From positions 62,001 to 126,000 of the forward strand of contig CAWDHW010000011.1 of assembly GCA_963802205.1 (NCBI GenBank): 64,000 bases of DNA. The letters run 5' to 3'. The stretch is from DYRB01 sp963802205 (GTDB lineage Bacteria > Pseudomonadota > Gammaproteobacteria > Chromatiales > Chromatiaceae). Of this stretch, positions 44,109 through 53,848 are shown in pieces (the first letter of the stretch is position 1; each line of letters starts with the position of its first letter). The notes below the pieces were generated by a model that saw only the letters and a program-made list of their open reading frames with translations, searched no databases and was not told the origin of the DNA. A program made the position numbers and the translations under genes.

Positions 44109-44645
44109 CTTTCCGCCTTGAGCTGGTCAACGATGGGGCGCAGGGTCTGTTCCCACACGGTCCGGTCGATGGGGCCGATCTGCTTGTAGCGGATGGTCCC
44201 CTTGCGATCGATTACGAAGGTCTCAGGGGCACCGTAGACCCCCCAGTCGATCCCCACCCGGCCGTCCTCGTCGAAGGCAACCACATGGTAGGGGTTGCCG
44301 AACTGGCGCAGCATTTGCAGTGCATCTGCCTTGTCATCCTTCCAGTTGAGACCGACGATCTGCACGCCGCTGCTCCTTGGCGATGGCCATCAGCTGACGG
44401 TGCTCGGCGCGGCAGGAGACGCAGGTGGAGAACCAGACGTTGACCAGCGACACCTGGCCGCGCAGGTCCGCATCCGACACGGTGCGGCTGGGGTCCTGGA
44501 GGGTCGGCAGTGTGAAGGCCGGGACCGGCTTGCCTACCAGGGGCGAGGGGACCTTACGCGGGTCCGTACCCAGCCCGAAGAACAGGAGGGCGACCAGGGC
44601 CGCAAACAGGATCAGCGGCAGCAGGCCGCGCATCGACTTGGGCAT
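44105..44645 (-). CDS. ccmG: thioredoxin-like CcmG/DsbE, with one +1 frameshift
   Basis: CcmG is the membrane-anchored thioredoxin-like protein of cytochrome c maturation. The first frame gives a signal anchor (LLPLILFAALVALLFFGLG) and VNVWFSTCVSCRAEH with Cys75 and Cys78. The second frame, 44365 to 44105, gives VGLNWKDDKADAL and GVYGAPETFVIDRKG. They join near 44366-44370, where one extra base breaks the frame after KEQR. The residue before the first active cysteine is Thr, where family members have Trp (WCxxC). Confidence 0.9.
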
Positions 44646-44648
44646 GGT

Positions 44649-46637
44649 TCAGATCCTCGCGGTGCCTAGGGCGCCGGTCGGGTCCAATGCCCGGGCCCGG
44701 CGGGTGGCGCTGCGGTAGCGGCGGTCGCTGAGTGCCAGCAGCCCGCCCAGGCCCATGAAGATGGCCCCCAGCCAGATCCAGCGCACATAGGGCTTGTAGT
44801 AGAGGCGCAGGGCCCAGTCGCCCTTGTTGTCCACCGCCTCGCCCAGGGAGACATAGAGGTCGCGCGTCAGCCCGGGGAGTATGGCCGCCTCGGTCATGGG
44901 CATGCCGCCGGTGAGGTAGGAGCGCTTCTCCGGCTCCAGAACGGCGATCTGCCGGTCCCCCTGGAAGACCAGGAAGTGACCCCGCCAGGCCTTGTAGTTG
45001 GGGCCGTTGGCGGGTGTGGCGCCGTCGAACTGGAAGCGGTAGCCGGCAACCTCCTGGGAGGACCCGGGGGACATGCGCACGTCCTTCTCGATGCCGAAGT
45101 GCGAGACCAGGGTGATGCCGACGATGAAGACCGCTACCCCCAGGTGGGCCAGCAGCATCCCGTAATAGGAGCGGCTGTTAAGGTCCGCCAGGGCCGCGCG
45201 CATCCCACGCTTGTGTTTGAGGCGGTCATAGAGCCCGGTCAGTTGGGACAAGGCGATCCAGGCAGCGAGCCCCAGCCCCAGGGCGACCATGGGATGGCCT
45301 TGAGACACGGCGGGTAGCAGGGCGAGGGCGGTCAGGCCCAGGCTCAGGGCGGCCGCAACCCAGAGTTGGCGCACCAGGCGGCCGGGTTCGTCATGCTTCC
45401 AACGGGCCAGATGTCCGACCCCGAGGAACAGGGCCAGGATCGGCATCACCGCCAGGAACATCTTGTTGAACCAGGGGAAGCCAACCGAGATCTTGCCCCA
45501 GGCCATGGCCTCGTAGATGAGGGGTGCCAATGTCCCGAACAGGACCAGGGCGGCGAACAAAGTCAGCAGCAGGTTGTTGGCCAGCAGGAAGCTCTCGCGG
45601 GAGACCAGATCGAAGCCGCCGCCGCTGGAGACGCTGGGAGCGCGCACAGCATAGAGGGCCAGAGAACCCCCGATGACCACGCACAGAAAGATCAGGATGA
45701 AGGTCCCGCGAGTCGGGTCCGTGGCAAAGGCGTGGACCGAGGTCAGGACCCCGGAGCGCACCAGGAAGGTCCCGAGCAGGCTCAGCGAGAAGGCCGAGAT
45801 GGCCAGCAGCACGGTCCAGGACTTGAAGGCACCGCGCTTCTCCGTCACGGCGAGTGAATGGATCAGGGCTGTGCCCACCAGCCAGGGCATGAGGGAGGCG
45901 TTCTCCACCGGGTCCCAGAACCACCAGCCGCCCCAGCCCAGTTCGTAGTAGGCCCACCAGGACCCCAGCGCGATGCCGATGGTGAGGAAGATCCAGGCGA
46001 CCGTGGTCCAGGGCCGTGACCAGCGCGCCCAGGCAGCGTCCAGGCGCCCGCCGATGAGGGCGGCGATGGCGAAGGCAAAGGCGACCGAAAAGCCCACATA
46101 GCCCATGTAGAGCATGGGCGGGTGTATGGCCAGGCCGAAGTCCTGGAGTAGGGGGTTCAGGTCGCGCCCTTCCATGGGGACCGGAAAGATCCGCTCGAAG
46201 GGATTGGAGGTCAGCAGCATGAAGAGCAGGAAGCCGATCCCGATCATCCCCTGTACCGACAGGACCCGCGAGATCATGTCCAGCGGCAGGTTGCGGCTGA
46301 AGCTGGCCACCGCTGCCCCCCAGGCGGCGAGCAGCATGGCCCACAGCAGCAGAGACCCTTCGTGGGCTCCCCAGACGGCGGAGACCTTGTAGACATCCGG
46401 CATCAGGGAGTTGGAGTTTTTCGCCACATAGGCGACGGAGAAGTCGTTGGTCAGGAAGGCCTGGGTCAGGGCGGCGAAGGCGATCAGGGCGAAGGTGAAC
46501 TGGCCCCAGGCCAGGGGTCGGCCCATCTCCATCCAGGCCCGCGACCCGGTGAAGGAGCCGGCCAAGGGGAAGATGGCCTGGACCACCGCCAGGGCCAGGG
46601 CCAGGATCAGGGCGAAGTGACCGATCTCGGGGATCAT
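44649..46637 (-). CDS. ccmF: heme lyase CcmF
   Basis: CcmF attaches heme from CcmE to apocytochrome c in the periplasm. The 662-residue polytopic protein has the WWD domain (WGGWWFWDPVENAS), histidines in FGLAIHPPMLYMGY and on, and about 15 membrane helices. The length is typical. It overlaps ccmE and sits three bases before ccmG. Confidence 0.96.
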   Translation of the reverse strand: MIPEIGHFALILALALAVVQAIFPLAGSFTGSRAWMEMGRPLAWGQFTFALIAFAALTQAFLTNDFSVAYVAKNSNSLMPDVYKVSAVWGAHEGSLLLWAMLLAAWGAAVASFSRNLPLDMISRVLSVQGMIGIGFLLFMLLTSNPFERIFPVPMEGRDLNPLLQDFGLAIHPPMLYMGYVGFSVAFAFAIAALIGGRLDAAWARWSRPWTTVAWIFLTIGIALGSWWAYYELGWGGWWFWDPVENASLMPWLVGTALIHSLAVTEKRGAFKSWTVLLAISAFSLSLLGTFLVRSGVLTSVHAFATDPTRGTFILIFLCVVIGGSLALYAVRAPSVSSGGGFDLVSRESFLLANNLLLTLFAALVLFGTLAPLIYEAMAWGKISVGFPWFNKMFLAVMPILALFLGVGHLARWKHDEPGRLVRQLWVAAALSLGLTALALLPAVSQGHPMVALGLGLAAWIALSQLTGLYDRLKHKRGMRAALADLNSRSYYGMLLAHLGVAVFIVGITLVSHFGIEKDVRMSPGSSQEVAGYRFQFDGATPANGPNYKAWRGHFLVFQGDRQIAVLEPEKRSYLTGGMPMTEAAILPGLTRDLYVSLGEAVDNKGDWALRLYYKPYVRWIWLGAIFMGLGGLLALSDRRYRSATRRARALDPTGALGTARI

Positions 46638-47122
46638 TGGGTCACCACCGGGGCAGTGCCCTTGACCGCAGCCTGGCTCCCATCCAGGGCGGCAGCCGCG
46701 TCGGTGTGGGGCTTGAGGGTCGCCGCCACCTCCGGGGGCATGTAGGCCTCGTCGTGCTTGGCCAGGACATCTTCTGCATAGAAGACGCCGTCGCCACCGA
46801 GCTTGCCCCTGGTCACGACCCCGCGGCCTTCGCTGAAGAGGTCCGGCAGTATGCCCGTGTAGCTGACCTTGACCTTCTCCGCGTTGTCCGTGACCACGAA
46901 GGTCAGGGTCAGGCCATCGGGTTGGCGTTGCAGGGTCCCGGTCTCCACCAGGCCGCCCAGGCGGAAGACATGGTCCGCCGGGGCCTCCTTGGCCAACACC
47001 TGAGACGGGCTGTAGAAATAGGCGATGTTGCTTTGCAGGGCACCCACGGCCAGGTAGGCGGCGGCGCCCACTCCAACCAGCCCCAAGGCGACGAACATCA
47101 GGCGTTTGTGTCGGGCTTTCAT
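46634..47122 (-). CDS. ccmE: heme chaperone CcmE
   Basis: CcmE carries heme bound covalently to a histidine from CcmC to CcmF. The 162-residue protein has an N-terminal anchor helix, FRLGGLVETGTLQRQ, an OB-fold, and the heme-binding His123 in LAKHDEAYMPP followed by the conserved Tyr127. Confidence 0.96.
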   Translation of the reverse strand: MKARHKRLMFVALGLVGVGAAAYLAVGALQSNIAYFYSPSQVLAKEAPADHVFRLGGLVETGTLQRQPDGLTLTFVVTDNAEKVKVSYTGILPDLFSEGRGVVTRGKLGGDGVFYAEDVLAKHDEAYMPPEVAATLKPHTDAAAALDGSQAAVKGTAPVVTQ

Positions 47123-47132
47123 CGGGTCACCT

Positions 47133-47297
47133 TCATCGGTCGAGGTTGCGCAGACGGGTCAATCGACCAAGCCGCGCCAAAATGGTTCGCCGATCCCGGC
47201 GCAAAAGGAGTATTTCGATCACCAACAGGCCCAATGCCATGCCATAGGACATCCACACAAAGAAGGCGTAACCGCCCTGGGAGAGAAATGCGCTCAT
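47133..47297 (-). CDS. ccmD: small membrane protein CcmD
   Basis: CcmD helps release holo-CcmE from CcmABC. The 54-residue protein from ATG 47297 has one membrane helix (GYAFFVWMSYGMALGLLVIE) and a basic C-terminal tail (RRDRRTILARLGRLTRLR), both typical. It lies between ccmC and ccmE, overlapping ccmC by four bases. Confidence 0.92.
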   Translation of the reverse strand: MSAFLSQGGYAFFVWMSYGMALGLLVIEILLLRRDRRTILARLGRLTRLRNLDR

Positions 47298-48052
47298 GGT
47301 CTGGCCTCCGGGTTGACGAGGTCGCGCACCCACTGGCTCTCCACCTCGCGGTTGAGGATGACCCCCCGTGCCCGGGCGAAGATGACGGCGAAGGAGTAGG
47401 ACCAGAGCCCCAGGGTGGTGATCAGCATGGCCCACAGGATGTTCGGATCCACCCGATCCATCTTGGACTGCTGGTGCAGGGCGGCGCACTGGTTGGGGTC
47501 CGGGCAGTTGATGGACCAGAAGATGATCGGCACGCACACCAGCCCCACCAGGGACAACAGTGCCGCGGCGCGGTCGGCCCGGCGCGGGTCGTCGATCGCG
47601 GAGTGCAGGGCCATGTAGCCGATGTAGAGAAACAGCAGGATCAGCTCCGAGGTCAGGCGAGGGTCCCAGTCCCACCAGGTCCCCCAGGACGTGCGTCCCC
47701 AGAAGGACCCGGTCCACAGGGCGATGAAGGTGAACAGGGCGCCGGTAGGGGCCGTGGCCACGGCCATCATGTAGGACAGGCGCGTATTAAACACCAACCC
47801 GATGGCCGACCAGCCCGCCAGGACCAGATACAGCCACATGGACAGCCAGGCCGCCGGGACATGGATGAAGATGATCCGGTAGTACTCCTTCTGGGGATTG
47901 GTCCCGCCCAGGCGGTCCGGGGTCTCGAAGAAGCCCCAGTAGAGCCCGGCCAGGGTGAGCCCCAGGGCAATCCAGGCGAACCAGGGGATCATGCGTCCGG
48001 CCAGCCCATAGAAGGTGGCCGGTGACGAGTAATGGAACCAGTTGATCTTCAT
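47294..48052 (-). CDS. ccmC: heme-handling protein CcmC
   Basis: CcmC loads heme onto CcmE. The 252-residue protein has six membrane helices and a WWD motif (WGTWWDWDPRLTSEL). The flanking histidines in IIFIHVPAAWLS and GYMALHSAIDD are conserved. Length and position are typical. Confidence 0.96.
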   Translation of the reverse strand: MKINWFHYSSPATFYGLAGRMIPWFAWIALGLTLAGLYWGFFETPDRLGGTNPQKEYYRIIFIHVPAAWLSMWLYLVLAGWSAIGLVFNTRLSYMMAVATAPTGALFTFIALWTGSFWGRTSWGTWWDWDPRLTSELILLFLYIGYMALHSAIDDPRRADRAAALLSLVGLVCVPIIFWSINCPDPNQCAALHQQSKMDRVDPNILWAMLITTLGLWSYSFAVIFARARGVILNREVESQWVRDLVNPEARP

Positions 48053-48073
48053 CGGGTATATGCAGCGGGCGGG

Positions 48074-48745
48074 CTATTCGAGGGAGATGCGCAGGGCCGC
48101 CGCGGTGGCGACCGGGGCGAAGGTCAGGGCCAGCAGGAGGAAGGCGGCGAGCAGCGCAAGGTAGGGTTGGGTATCGGCGAGATCAATCATGCTGACGGTC
48201 ACGGCCCCGGCGCCGTAGACCAGGACCGGGATGTACAGCGGCAGGATCAGAAGCGAGAGCAGGATGCCCCCGCCGCGCAGGCCCAGGGTCAGGGCCGCCC
48301 CTATGCCGCCGATCAGGCTCAAGACCGGGGTCCCGATCAGGAGCGAGACCATCATCATCAGCAGGGCGTCCGGCGGGAGCTGGTACTGAAGCCCCACCAG
48401 CGGCGCCAGGGCCACCAGGGGCAGCCCGGTCAGGAGCCAGTGCGCCGCCGCCTTGGCCAGCACCAGCAGGGACAAGGGCTGGGCGGTCAGGAGCATCTGC
48501 TCCAGGGTCCCGTCCTCGTAGTCCGCCGCGAACAGGCGCTCCAGGGCCAGCATCGAGGCCAGCAAGGCCGCCACCCAGATCACCCCGGGGCCGAGGATCC
48601 GCAGGGTCTTGGCCTCGGTGCCCACACCCAGCGGGAACAGGCTGACGACGATGATGAAGAAGAAGAGCGTGGTCAGGACATCGGTACGTCGCCGCATGGC
48701 GAGCGTTATGTCCCGCATCAGGATGCACCGGAAGACGCGCCACAT
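48074..48745 (-). CDS. ccmB: heme exporter membrane subunit CcmB
   Basis: CcmB is the membrane subunit of the CcmAB ATPase that releases heme-CcmE. From ATG 48745 the protein has 223 residues and six hydrophobic helices, starting MWRVFRCILMRDITLAMRRR. The open frame extends upstream to 49036 inside ccmA, but that part is not family-like. The gap to ccmA is five bases. Confidence 0.94.
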   Translation of the reverse strand: MWRVFRCILMRDITLAMRRRTDVLTTLFFFIIVVSLFPLGVGTEAKTLRILGPGVIWVAALLASMLALERLFAADYEDGTLEQMLLTAQPLSLLVLAKAAAHWLLTGLPLVALAPLVGLQYQLPPDALLMMMVSLLIGTPVLSLIGGIGAALTLGLRGGGILLSLLILPLYIPVLVYGAGAVTVSMIDLADTQPYLALLAAFLLLALTFAPVATAAALRISLE

Positions 48746-48750
48746 CGCCG

Positions 48751-49368
48751 TCAGGCCCCCAAGTGCAGGCGCTGGATCTGGCCGGAGGTCAGGGGGACCT
48801 CCTGGTGGGTCGTCAGCACTGCAAGTCCCCCGGCGGCGACGTGTTCGGCGATCAATGCCCCGAGCAGGTCCACCGCGTCCGTGTCCAGGGCGCTGAAGGG
48901 CTCGTCCAGGATCCACAGGGGGGCGCGACTGACCAGCAGGCGGGCCAGGGCCACACGCTTCTTCTGGCCCTGGGACAGGACCTTGGTCGGGAGATCCTCG
49001 AAACCTGCGAGCCCCATGTGGGCCAGGGCCAGCCACAGGTCGTCCTCGGTCGCCGGGTCGCCGTCCAGGGTGGCCGCCACACGCAGGTTCTCGATGCCGT
49101 TGAGGTCGCTCTTGATGCCGTTCAAGTGCCCGAAGTAGAGCATGTCGCAGCGGTAGTCCTCACCCAGGCTACTGATGTCCGTACCGCGCCAGCGGATCTC
49201 CCCCGACTCGCGTGCCAGCAGCCCGCACAGGGCCCGCAGCAGGGTCGTCTTGCCGCTGCCGTTGCGCCCGCGCACATGCAGCAGGGTCCCGGGGGCGAGG
49301 GAGAAGTTGAGGTTCGAGAACAGGCGACGGTCGCCGCGCCTGCACTCGAGATCGACGACATCGAGCAT
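48751..49368 (-). CDS. ccmA: heme exporter ATP-binding subunit CcmA
   Basis: CcmA is the ABC ATPase of CcmABCD. The 205-residue protein has Walker A GRNGSGKTTLLR at residues 34-45, the signature LSQGQKKRVALARLL, and Walker B LWILDEPFSALD. It is the first gene of the ccm operon, with the promoter expected in 49369-49590. Confidence 0.96.
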   Translation of the reverse strand: MLDVVDLECRRGDRRLFSNLNFSLAPGTLLHVRGRNGSGKTTLLRALCGLLARESGEIRWRGTDISSLGEDYRCDMLYFGHLNGIKSDLNGIENLRVAATLDGDPATEDDLWLALAHMGLAGFEDLPTKVLSQGQKKRVALARLLVSRAPLWILDEPFSALDTDAVDLLGALIAEHVAAGGLAVLTTHQEVPLTSGQIQRLHLGA

Positions 49369-49590
49369 GGGTTACCTGTGGGGTGGCCAGACCTCGGGCC
49401 TGGCGGGTGCTGGGTCGGCGGTTCGGGAGCCTGACCCGCGGTCAACGACTGAGGGTCGGTGGTGGACGCCGCCCCCCAAAAAATGGGCAACAGTAACCCG
49501 TGCCGCGGCAATCTACAACTGACAGCCTTGTCCAATGACTGCCCGCGCCTATGCTTCGTCGGCCTGAGGCGAAGCCTCGCTGGATGGATG

Positions 49591-49830
49591 TCAGTCGAGC
49601 CACTGAATCAAATAGAACACGCGCTGCCCTTCCGATGAGTGCGACGGCCCGTAAACGATGGCCGGGTACAGGTTGTGGCTGGGGTCCGCCCCGGCGCGGG
49701 CGGCGGCCTCGTCCTCCATCAGCGTCACGCAGCCCTCGGGGTAACGGGCGCGGGAACGCCGCGGGGCCTTGATCAGGACGAAGCGTTCGCGCAACGACTT
49801 AGACTCAGGATCGATGATGACGTTGGGCAA
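49591..49830 (-). CDS. small conserved protein of unknown function
   Basis: A 79-residue protein is read from TTG 49830, which follows GGAG; a GTG or upstream starts are also open. The product (VIIDPESKSLRERFVLIKAP through YLIQWLD) is basic in the middle, and its last residues form a strand-like FYLIQWLD. No name or domain was recognised. It is divergent from the first GH57 gene. Confidence 0.55.
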   Translation of the reverse strand: MPNVIIDPESKSLRERFVLIKAPRRSRARYPEGCVTLMEDEAAARAGADPSHNLYPAIVYGPSHSSEGQRVFYLIQWLD

Positions 49831-49984
49831 GGATGGCTCCAAAGCGGGTGGAGTTGGCCCCGGTGGGCGTGACGGGGCCGGCCAGGGGCGTACAATACCG
49901 CGGCCGCGATGGCCTGTCGGCTGCCGTTTGCAGCCTGCCGGCCCGCGGCCACTTCGCACCCATGCCGCTACAGGGGTATCGTCG

Positions 49985-51238
49985 ATGATCGCGCACCACG
50001 CCCTCGTGCTCAATCTGCACCAGCCCTCTGGCAACCTCGACTACCTGCTCGAACACGCTGAGTGGGAAGCCCGTGAGATCCTCTACGCCCTGGACCGCAT
50101 CCCGCGCAGCCTGTGGGGCTACGAGGACCTGGCCCGGGTCCACTTGTCCCTGTCCGGGACCTTGCTGGAGACGCTCTCCAGCCCCGACTTCCAGCGCCGG
50201 GTCTATGGCATCGTGGATTGTGGCACCCTGCTGTGGCGCCTGCAGAACCATGACCTGTTCGAGATGCTCGGTACCGGCTACTACCATCCGGTGCTGCCCC
50301 TGATCCCGGAGGCGGATCGACACGAGCACCTCCATCGCTGGCTGGGGATCGCACATCACCTGTTCTGGCGCCCGCGCTTCGATGGTTTCTGGCCCCCGGA
50401 GATGGGTTTCTCCATGGACATGATCCCGTTGCTGCGGGCCCACGGCTTTCGCTATGTCACGGTGGACAGCGAGCGGGTCGAGGCGGTCAGCCCGATGAGT
50501 TGGCAAGAGCTGCGTTACCGACCGCACATTGCCCGCCACGGCAAGGACGAGATCATCGTCGTGGTGCGAGACCGCGACCTCTCCAATGCCCAGGAGTCGG
50601 GTATGGAGGTGGACTGGTTCCTCAAAGAGGTGGCCGAGCGCACCAAGTGGTGCGACTTCCCCCCGCTGGTGACCACCGCAAGCGACGGGGAGAACGGCGG
50701 CTGGTTCCGCAACACCACCGACGGGGCCAATTTCTGGAGTGCGTTTTACCAGCCCCTGCTGGAGCGGGTGCGGGCCGGCCAGGCCGGGGTCTCGCCGACC
50801 TTCATCAGCGACTACCTCAAGGTCCACGGTGCCCATGGCGAAGTCCTGGTCCACACCGGGGCCTGGAACACCGGTGACCACGACGGCAGTGGGTTCGTTC
50901 AGTGGACCGGTTCGGAGGTGCAGAAGGCGGGTCTGGCGGCCGTGGCCCAGGTCAGTCTGGCGCTGCAGGTAGTGCGGCGCCGGCTGGCCATGGAACGCCC
51001 GGACGACGGCGAGTTGGCCGGTCTGGTGGAGACCGCCATGTGGCACTTGTTGCGGGCGGAGACGAGCTGCAACTTTTTCTGGGGCGAGGCCTGGGTGCCG
51101 CGTTCCACGGCGGACCTGGACATCGCCCGGGACGCCCTGGCCCAGGTCGAGCGGCGGCTGGGACCGGTCCCGGGCCGGTGTTGGAGCCCTTCGGGCCGAG
51201 GAACGGGCCCAGACAGGCCGGTACCCTCGGAATGTTAG
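49985..51238 (+). CDS. glycoside hydrolase family 57 protein (1)
   Basis: GH57 proteins include alpha-amylases, branching enzymes and 4-alpha-glucanotransferases. The 417-residue protein from ATG 49985 begins HALVLNLHQPSGNLDYLL. It has FWPPEMGFSMDMIPLLRAHGFRYV, which contains the expected catalytic glutamate region, and PLVTTASDGENGGWF, with the second acidic residue expected in the family. It ends in a helical domain (ETSCNFFWGEAWVP). A role in glycogen or alpha-glucan handling is likely, and the exact reaction is unknown. A second GH57 gene follows. Confidence 0.85.
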   Translation: MIAHHALVLNLHQPSGNLDYLLEHAEWEAREILYALDRIPRSLWGYEDLARVHLSLSGTLLETLSSPDFQRRVYGIVDCGTLLWRLQNHDLFEMLGTGYYHPVLPLIPEADRHEHLHRWLGIAHHLFWRPRFDGFWPPEMGFSMDMIPLLRAHGFRYVTVDSERVEAVSPMSWQELRYRPHIARHGKDEIIVVVRDRDLSNAQESGMEVDWFLKEVAERTKWCDFPPLVTTASDGENGGWFRNTTDGANFWSAFYQPLLERVRAGQAGVSPTFISDYLKVHGAHGEVLVHTGAWNTGDHDGSGFVQWTGSEVQKAGLAAVAQVSLALQVVRRRLAMERPDDGELAGLVETAMWHLLRAETSCNFFWGEAWVPRSTADLDIARDALAQVERRLGPVPGRCWSPSGRGTGPDRPVPSEC

Positions 51239-51429
51239 GCCCCGGTCGACCCAACCTACGGGACCGGGGTCGCCCGTCGGCGACGAGTACTCTCAGACCT
51301 CTGAGGCTCGGGCCGCTCCTTCCCTCTGTCTGGGTGGGTCAGGTTGAACCTGGCCGCGTCTGCCGACTTTCCCGCTCCGTGGTCCGCGCCCATCCACCCG
51401 TCCCACGTCAGTCACGAGGAGCTACTAGC

Positions 51430-52899
51430 GTGAATGTCCTACCCGAATACGTCGATGGCCTCCCCAACATCGCGGGTGCCGAAGCAGCGGTCGCGCAGGT
51501 CGTGGCCCGCGGTCGCCGCAGGGACCTCTACTGTTACCACGATGGTGTGGCCTTCGGCGGGGTTCGCGCGGCTTGCGCCATCGCGTTGCACCAGCACCAG
51601 CCCCTGATCCCGGCCGGCGGGCACGATCTGCACACCGCGGCCATCATCAGCAATCTCCAGTACATGATGGAGAACCAGGGCATCGGCGATAACCACAATG
51701 CCCCGGCCTTCGTCTGGTGCTACAAGCGGATCGGCGAGTTCGTTCCCCAGCTCATGGGGGAGGGCAAGTCCCCGCGCTGCATGCTGGAGTACTCCGGGAC
51801 CCTGCTCCATGGGTTGCGCGCCATGGGCGAGCACCACGTCATCGACGCGCTGAAGAACGTCACCTGCAACCCGGACTATGTCGGCGCCGTGGAGTGGCTC
51901 GGGATGCCCTGGGGTCATGCCGTGGCCCCGTCCACGCCGGTGCAGGACTTTCGCCTGCATGTGCGGGCCTTCCAGCACCACTTCGCCGCCATCTTCGGCT
52001 GGGAGGCCCTGGAGCGGGTGCGCGGCTTCTCCCCCTCGGAGATGGCCCTGCCCAATCATCCGGACGTTGCCTACGAGTTCGTCAAGACCCTGGTGGACTG
52101 CGGCTATCAATGGGTCCTGGTTCAGGAGCACTCGGTCCAGCAGGTCGGCAACCAGCGTCACCCGGAGCGCCCGCACCTGCCCGCACCGCCTGGTGTGCAC
52201 CAACTCCAAGGGCGAGACGGCGAGCATCATCGCCATCGTCAAGACCCAGGGCAGCGACACCAAGCTGGTGGCCCAGATGCAGCCCTGGTACGAGGCGCAG
52301 GGACTCAACCGCCAGGAGCTCGGCGGGCCATCAGGTCCCGCCACTGGTCACCCAGATCGCCGACGGGGAGAACGGCGGGGTCATGATGAACGAGTTCCCG
52401 GGCAAGTTCTTCGAGGTGGTGCGGGCCGCCAGCGGTTCCGATGTGCCCGCTGATGAACGTCACCGAGTACCTGGAGCACCTCTTCGCCCTGGGGGTCAAG
52501 GAGTCGGACTTCCCCGAGGTCCAGCCCCTGTTCCACCACCGGATCTGGGAGCGCATGCAGCCCGGCGACGGGCCCGAGCGGCTCGAACAGGTCATCGCGG
52601 AGTTGCGAGCCGCCGACCACCGCTTCCACATGGAGGGCGGGAGCTGGACCAACAACCTGTCCTGGGTCCATGGCTACGACAACGTGCTGGGCCCCATGGA
52701 AGAGGCCAGCGCGCTGTTCAACGAGCACGTCCTCAAGCCGGGATGCCGACCAACGAGCACGCGTTACCGCAACGCCCTGTTCCACCTGATGTCCTCCCAG
52801 ACCAGTTGCTACCGCTACTGGGGCCAGGGGCTCTGGACCGACTACGGGCGCGAGATCTGCCGGCGGGCGAGCGACATCGTCCGCTGCGACTACGCCTGA
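51430..52899 (+). CDS. glycoside hydrolase family 57 protein (2), with three frameshifts
   Basis: From GTG 51430, with GAGGAG upstream, the product contains LHQHQPLIPAGGHDLHTAAIISNL and CYKRIGEFVPQL. It continues EHSVQQVGNQRHPERP, shifts near 52180-52190 to HRLVCTNSKGETASI, near 52322-52331 to HQVPPLVTQIADGENGG, and near 52443-52449 to PLMNVTEYLEHLFAL. It ends with SQTSCYRYWGQGLWTDY at 52899. All three shifts are +1 and fit one extra base each. The corrected product is about 488 residues. It pairs with the preceding GH57 gene. Confidence 0.83.
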
Positions 52900-53074
52900 G
52901 GCGTGGAACTCGGTCAGCGTTTGGTATTGGCCTGTCCGGGCCGGCAGACCGCCCGTGGAAGCGCCGTTCGCCGGGGATTGCTCCTGCATCCTCCGCTGCT
53001 GCCCCCGGCGCGGCTTTTGGCCGGGGATGTCCCCCATCCCAGGTGGCCATCGGCGCGAAGCAGCGTTGAATGTT

Positions 53075-53100
53075 CCGGACGGGGTGAGTGCCCCGTCCGG
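53075..53100 (+). terminator. hairpin between the GH57 gene and the amidotransferase gene
   Basis: Arms ccggacgggg (53075-53084) and ccccgtccgg (53091-53100) form a perfect 10-bp stem with loop tgagtg. No T run follows. It could end transcription of the GH57 gene. Confidence 0.5.
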
Positions 53101-53155
53101 CCTGTGGGCCCCAACCGACCCTTGCCCAGCAACCCGCCATCATGGAGTCGTCCCG

Positions 53156-53848
53156 TTGCGTATCCAGGTCTTGCAACACGTCCCCTTCGAGGGCCCTGCC
53201 GCCATCGGTGACTGGGCCGCCGCGCACGGTCACCGGGTGGCGGCCACCCACCTCTATCGCGGTGACCCGGTGCCGGCGTTGGAGGCCTTTGATCGCCTGG
53301 TGGTCATGGGCGGCCCCATGGGGATCTATGACCACCGCGATCACCCCTGGCTGGTGGCGGAGAAGGCCTTTCTGCGCCAGGCCATCGACGCCGGCAAGTC
53401 CATCGTTGGGGTCTGTCTCGGTGCACAATTGCTGGCGGACGTGCTAGGGGCGCGGGTTTACCGCAATGTCCACCGAGAGATCGGCTGGTTCCCCATCGAA
53501 TTGACGGCGGAGGGGCGGGCGGATGCGGTCTTCGGCCCCCTGGCCCCTGGGCTCAAGGTCTACCACTGGCACGGGGATACCTTCGACCTCCCACCCGGTG
53601 CGGTCCACCTGGCCTACAGCGCCGGCTGTCCCCAGCAGGCGTTCCTCTTTGGCGGGCGGGTGCTCGGGCTCCAGTGCCATCTGGAGACGACCCCGACAAG
53701 CCTGGCTGGGCTGGTAGCGCACTGCGCCGACGAGATCAGCCCCGGACCCTATGTTCAGGACGCCGCTACCATGCTGGCCGCGCAGCCGGTGGACTATGCA
53801 CGCATCCATAGCGCTATGAGTGGCCTGCTCGACCGGCTGCCGACATGA
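53156..53848 (+). CDS. class I glutamine amidotransferase-like protein
   Basis: The 230-residue protein from TTG 53156 (GGAG at 53144-53147) has the GATase fold. It contains VVMGGPMGIYDH, the nucleophile elbow VGVCLGAQLLA with Cys87, and GLQCHLETTP with His175 and Glu177. These free-standing GMP synthase-like proteins are of uncertain substrate, and some act on gamma-glutamyl compounds. The stop overlaps the ATG of tag by four bases, so the two are translated together. Confidence 0.85.
   Translation: MRIQVLQHVPFEGPAAIGDWAAAHGHRVAATHLYRGDPVPALEAFDRLVVMGGPMGIYDHRDHPWLVAEKAFLRQAIDAGKSIVGVCLGAQLLADVLGARVYRNVHREIGWFPIELTAEGRADAVFGPLAPGLKVYHWHGDTFDLPPGAVHLAYSAGCPQQAFLFGGRVLGLQCHLETTPTSLAGLVAHCADEISPGPYVQDAATMLAAQPVDYARIHSAMSGLLDRLPT

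Noticed and set aside
50902..51429. N-terminal extension of the second GH57 frame
   Set aside because: It overlaps the first GH57 gene; GTG 51430 has a good ribosome site and fits the family.
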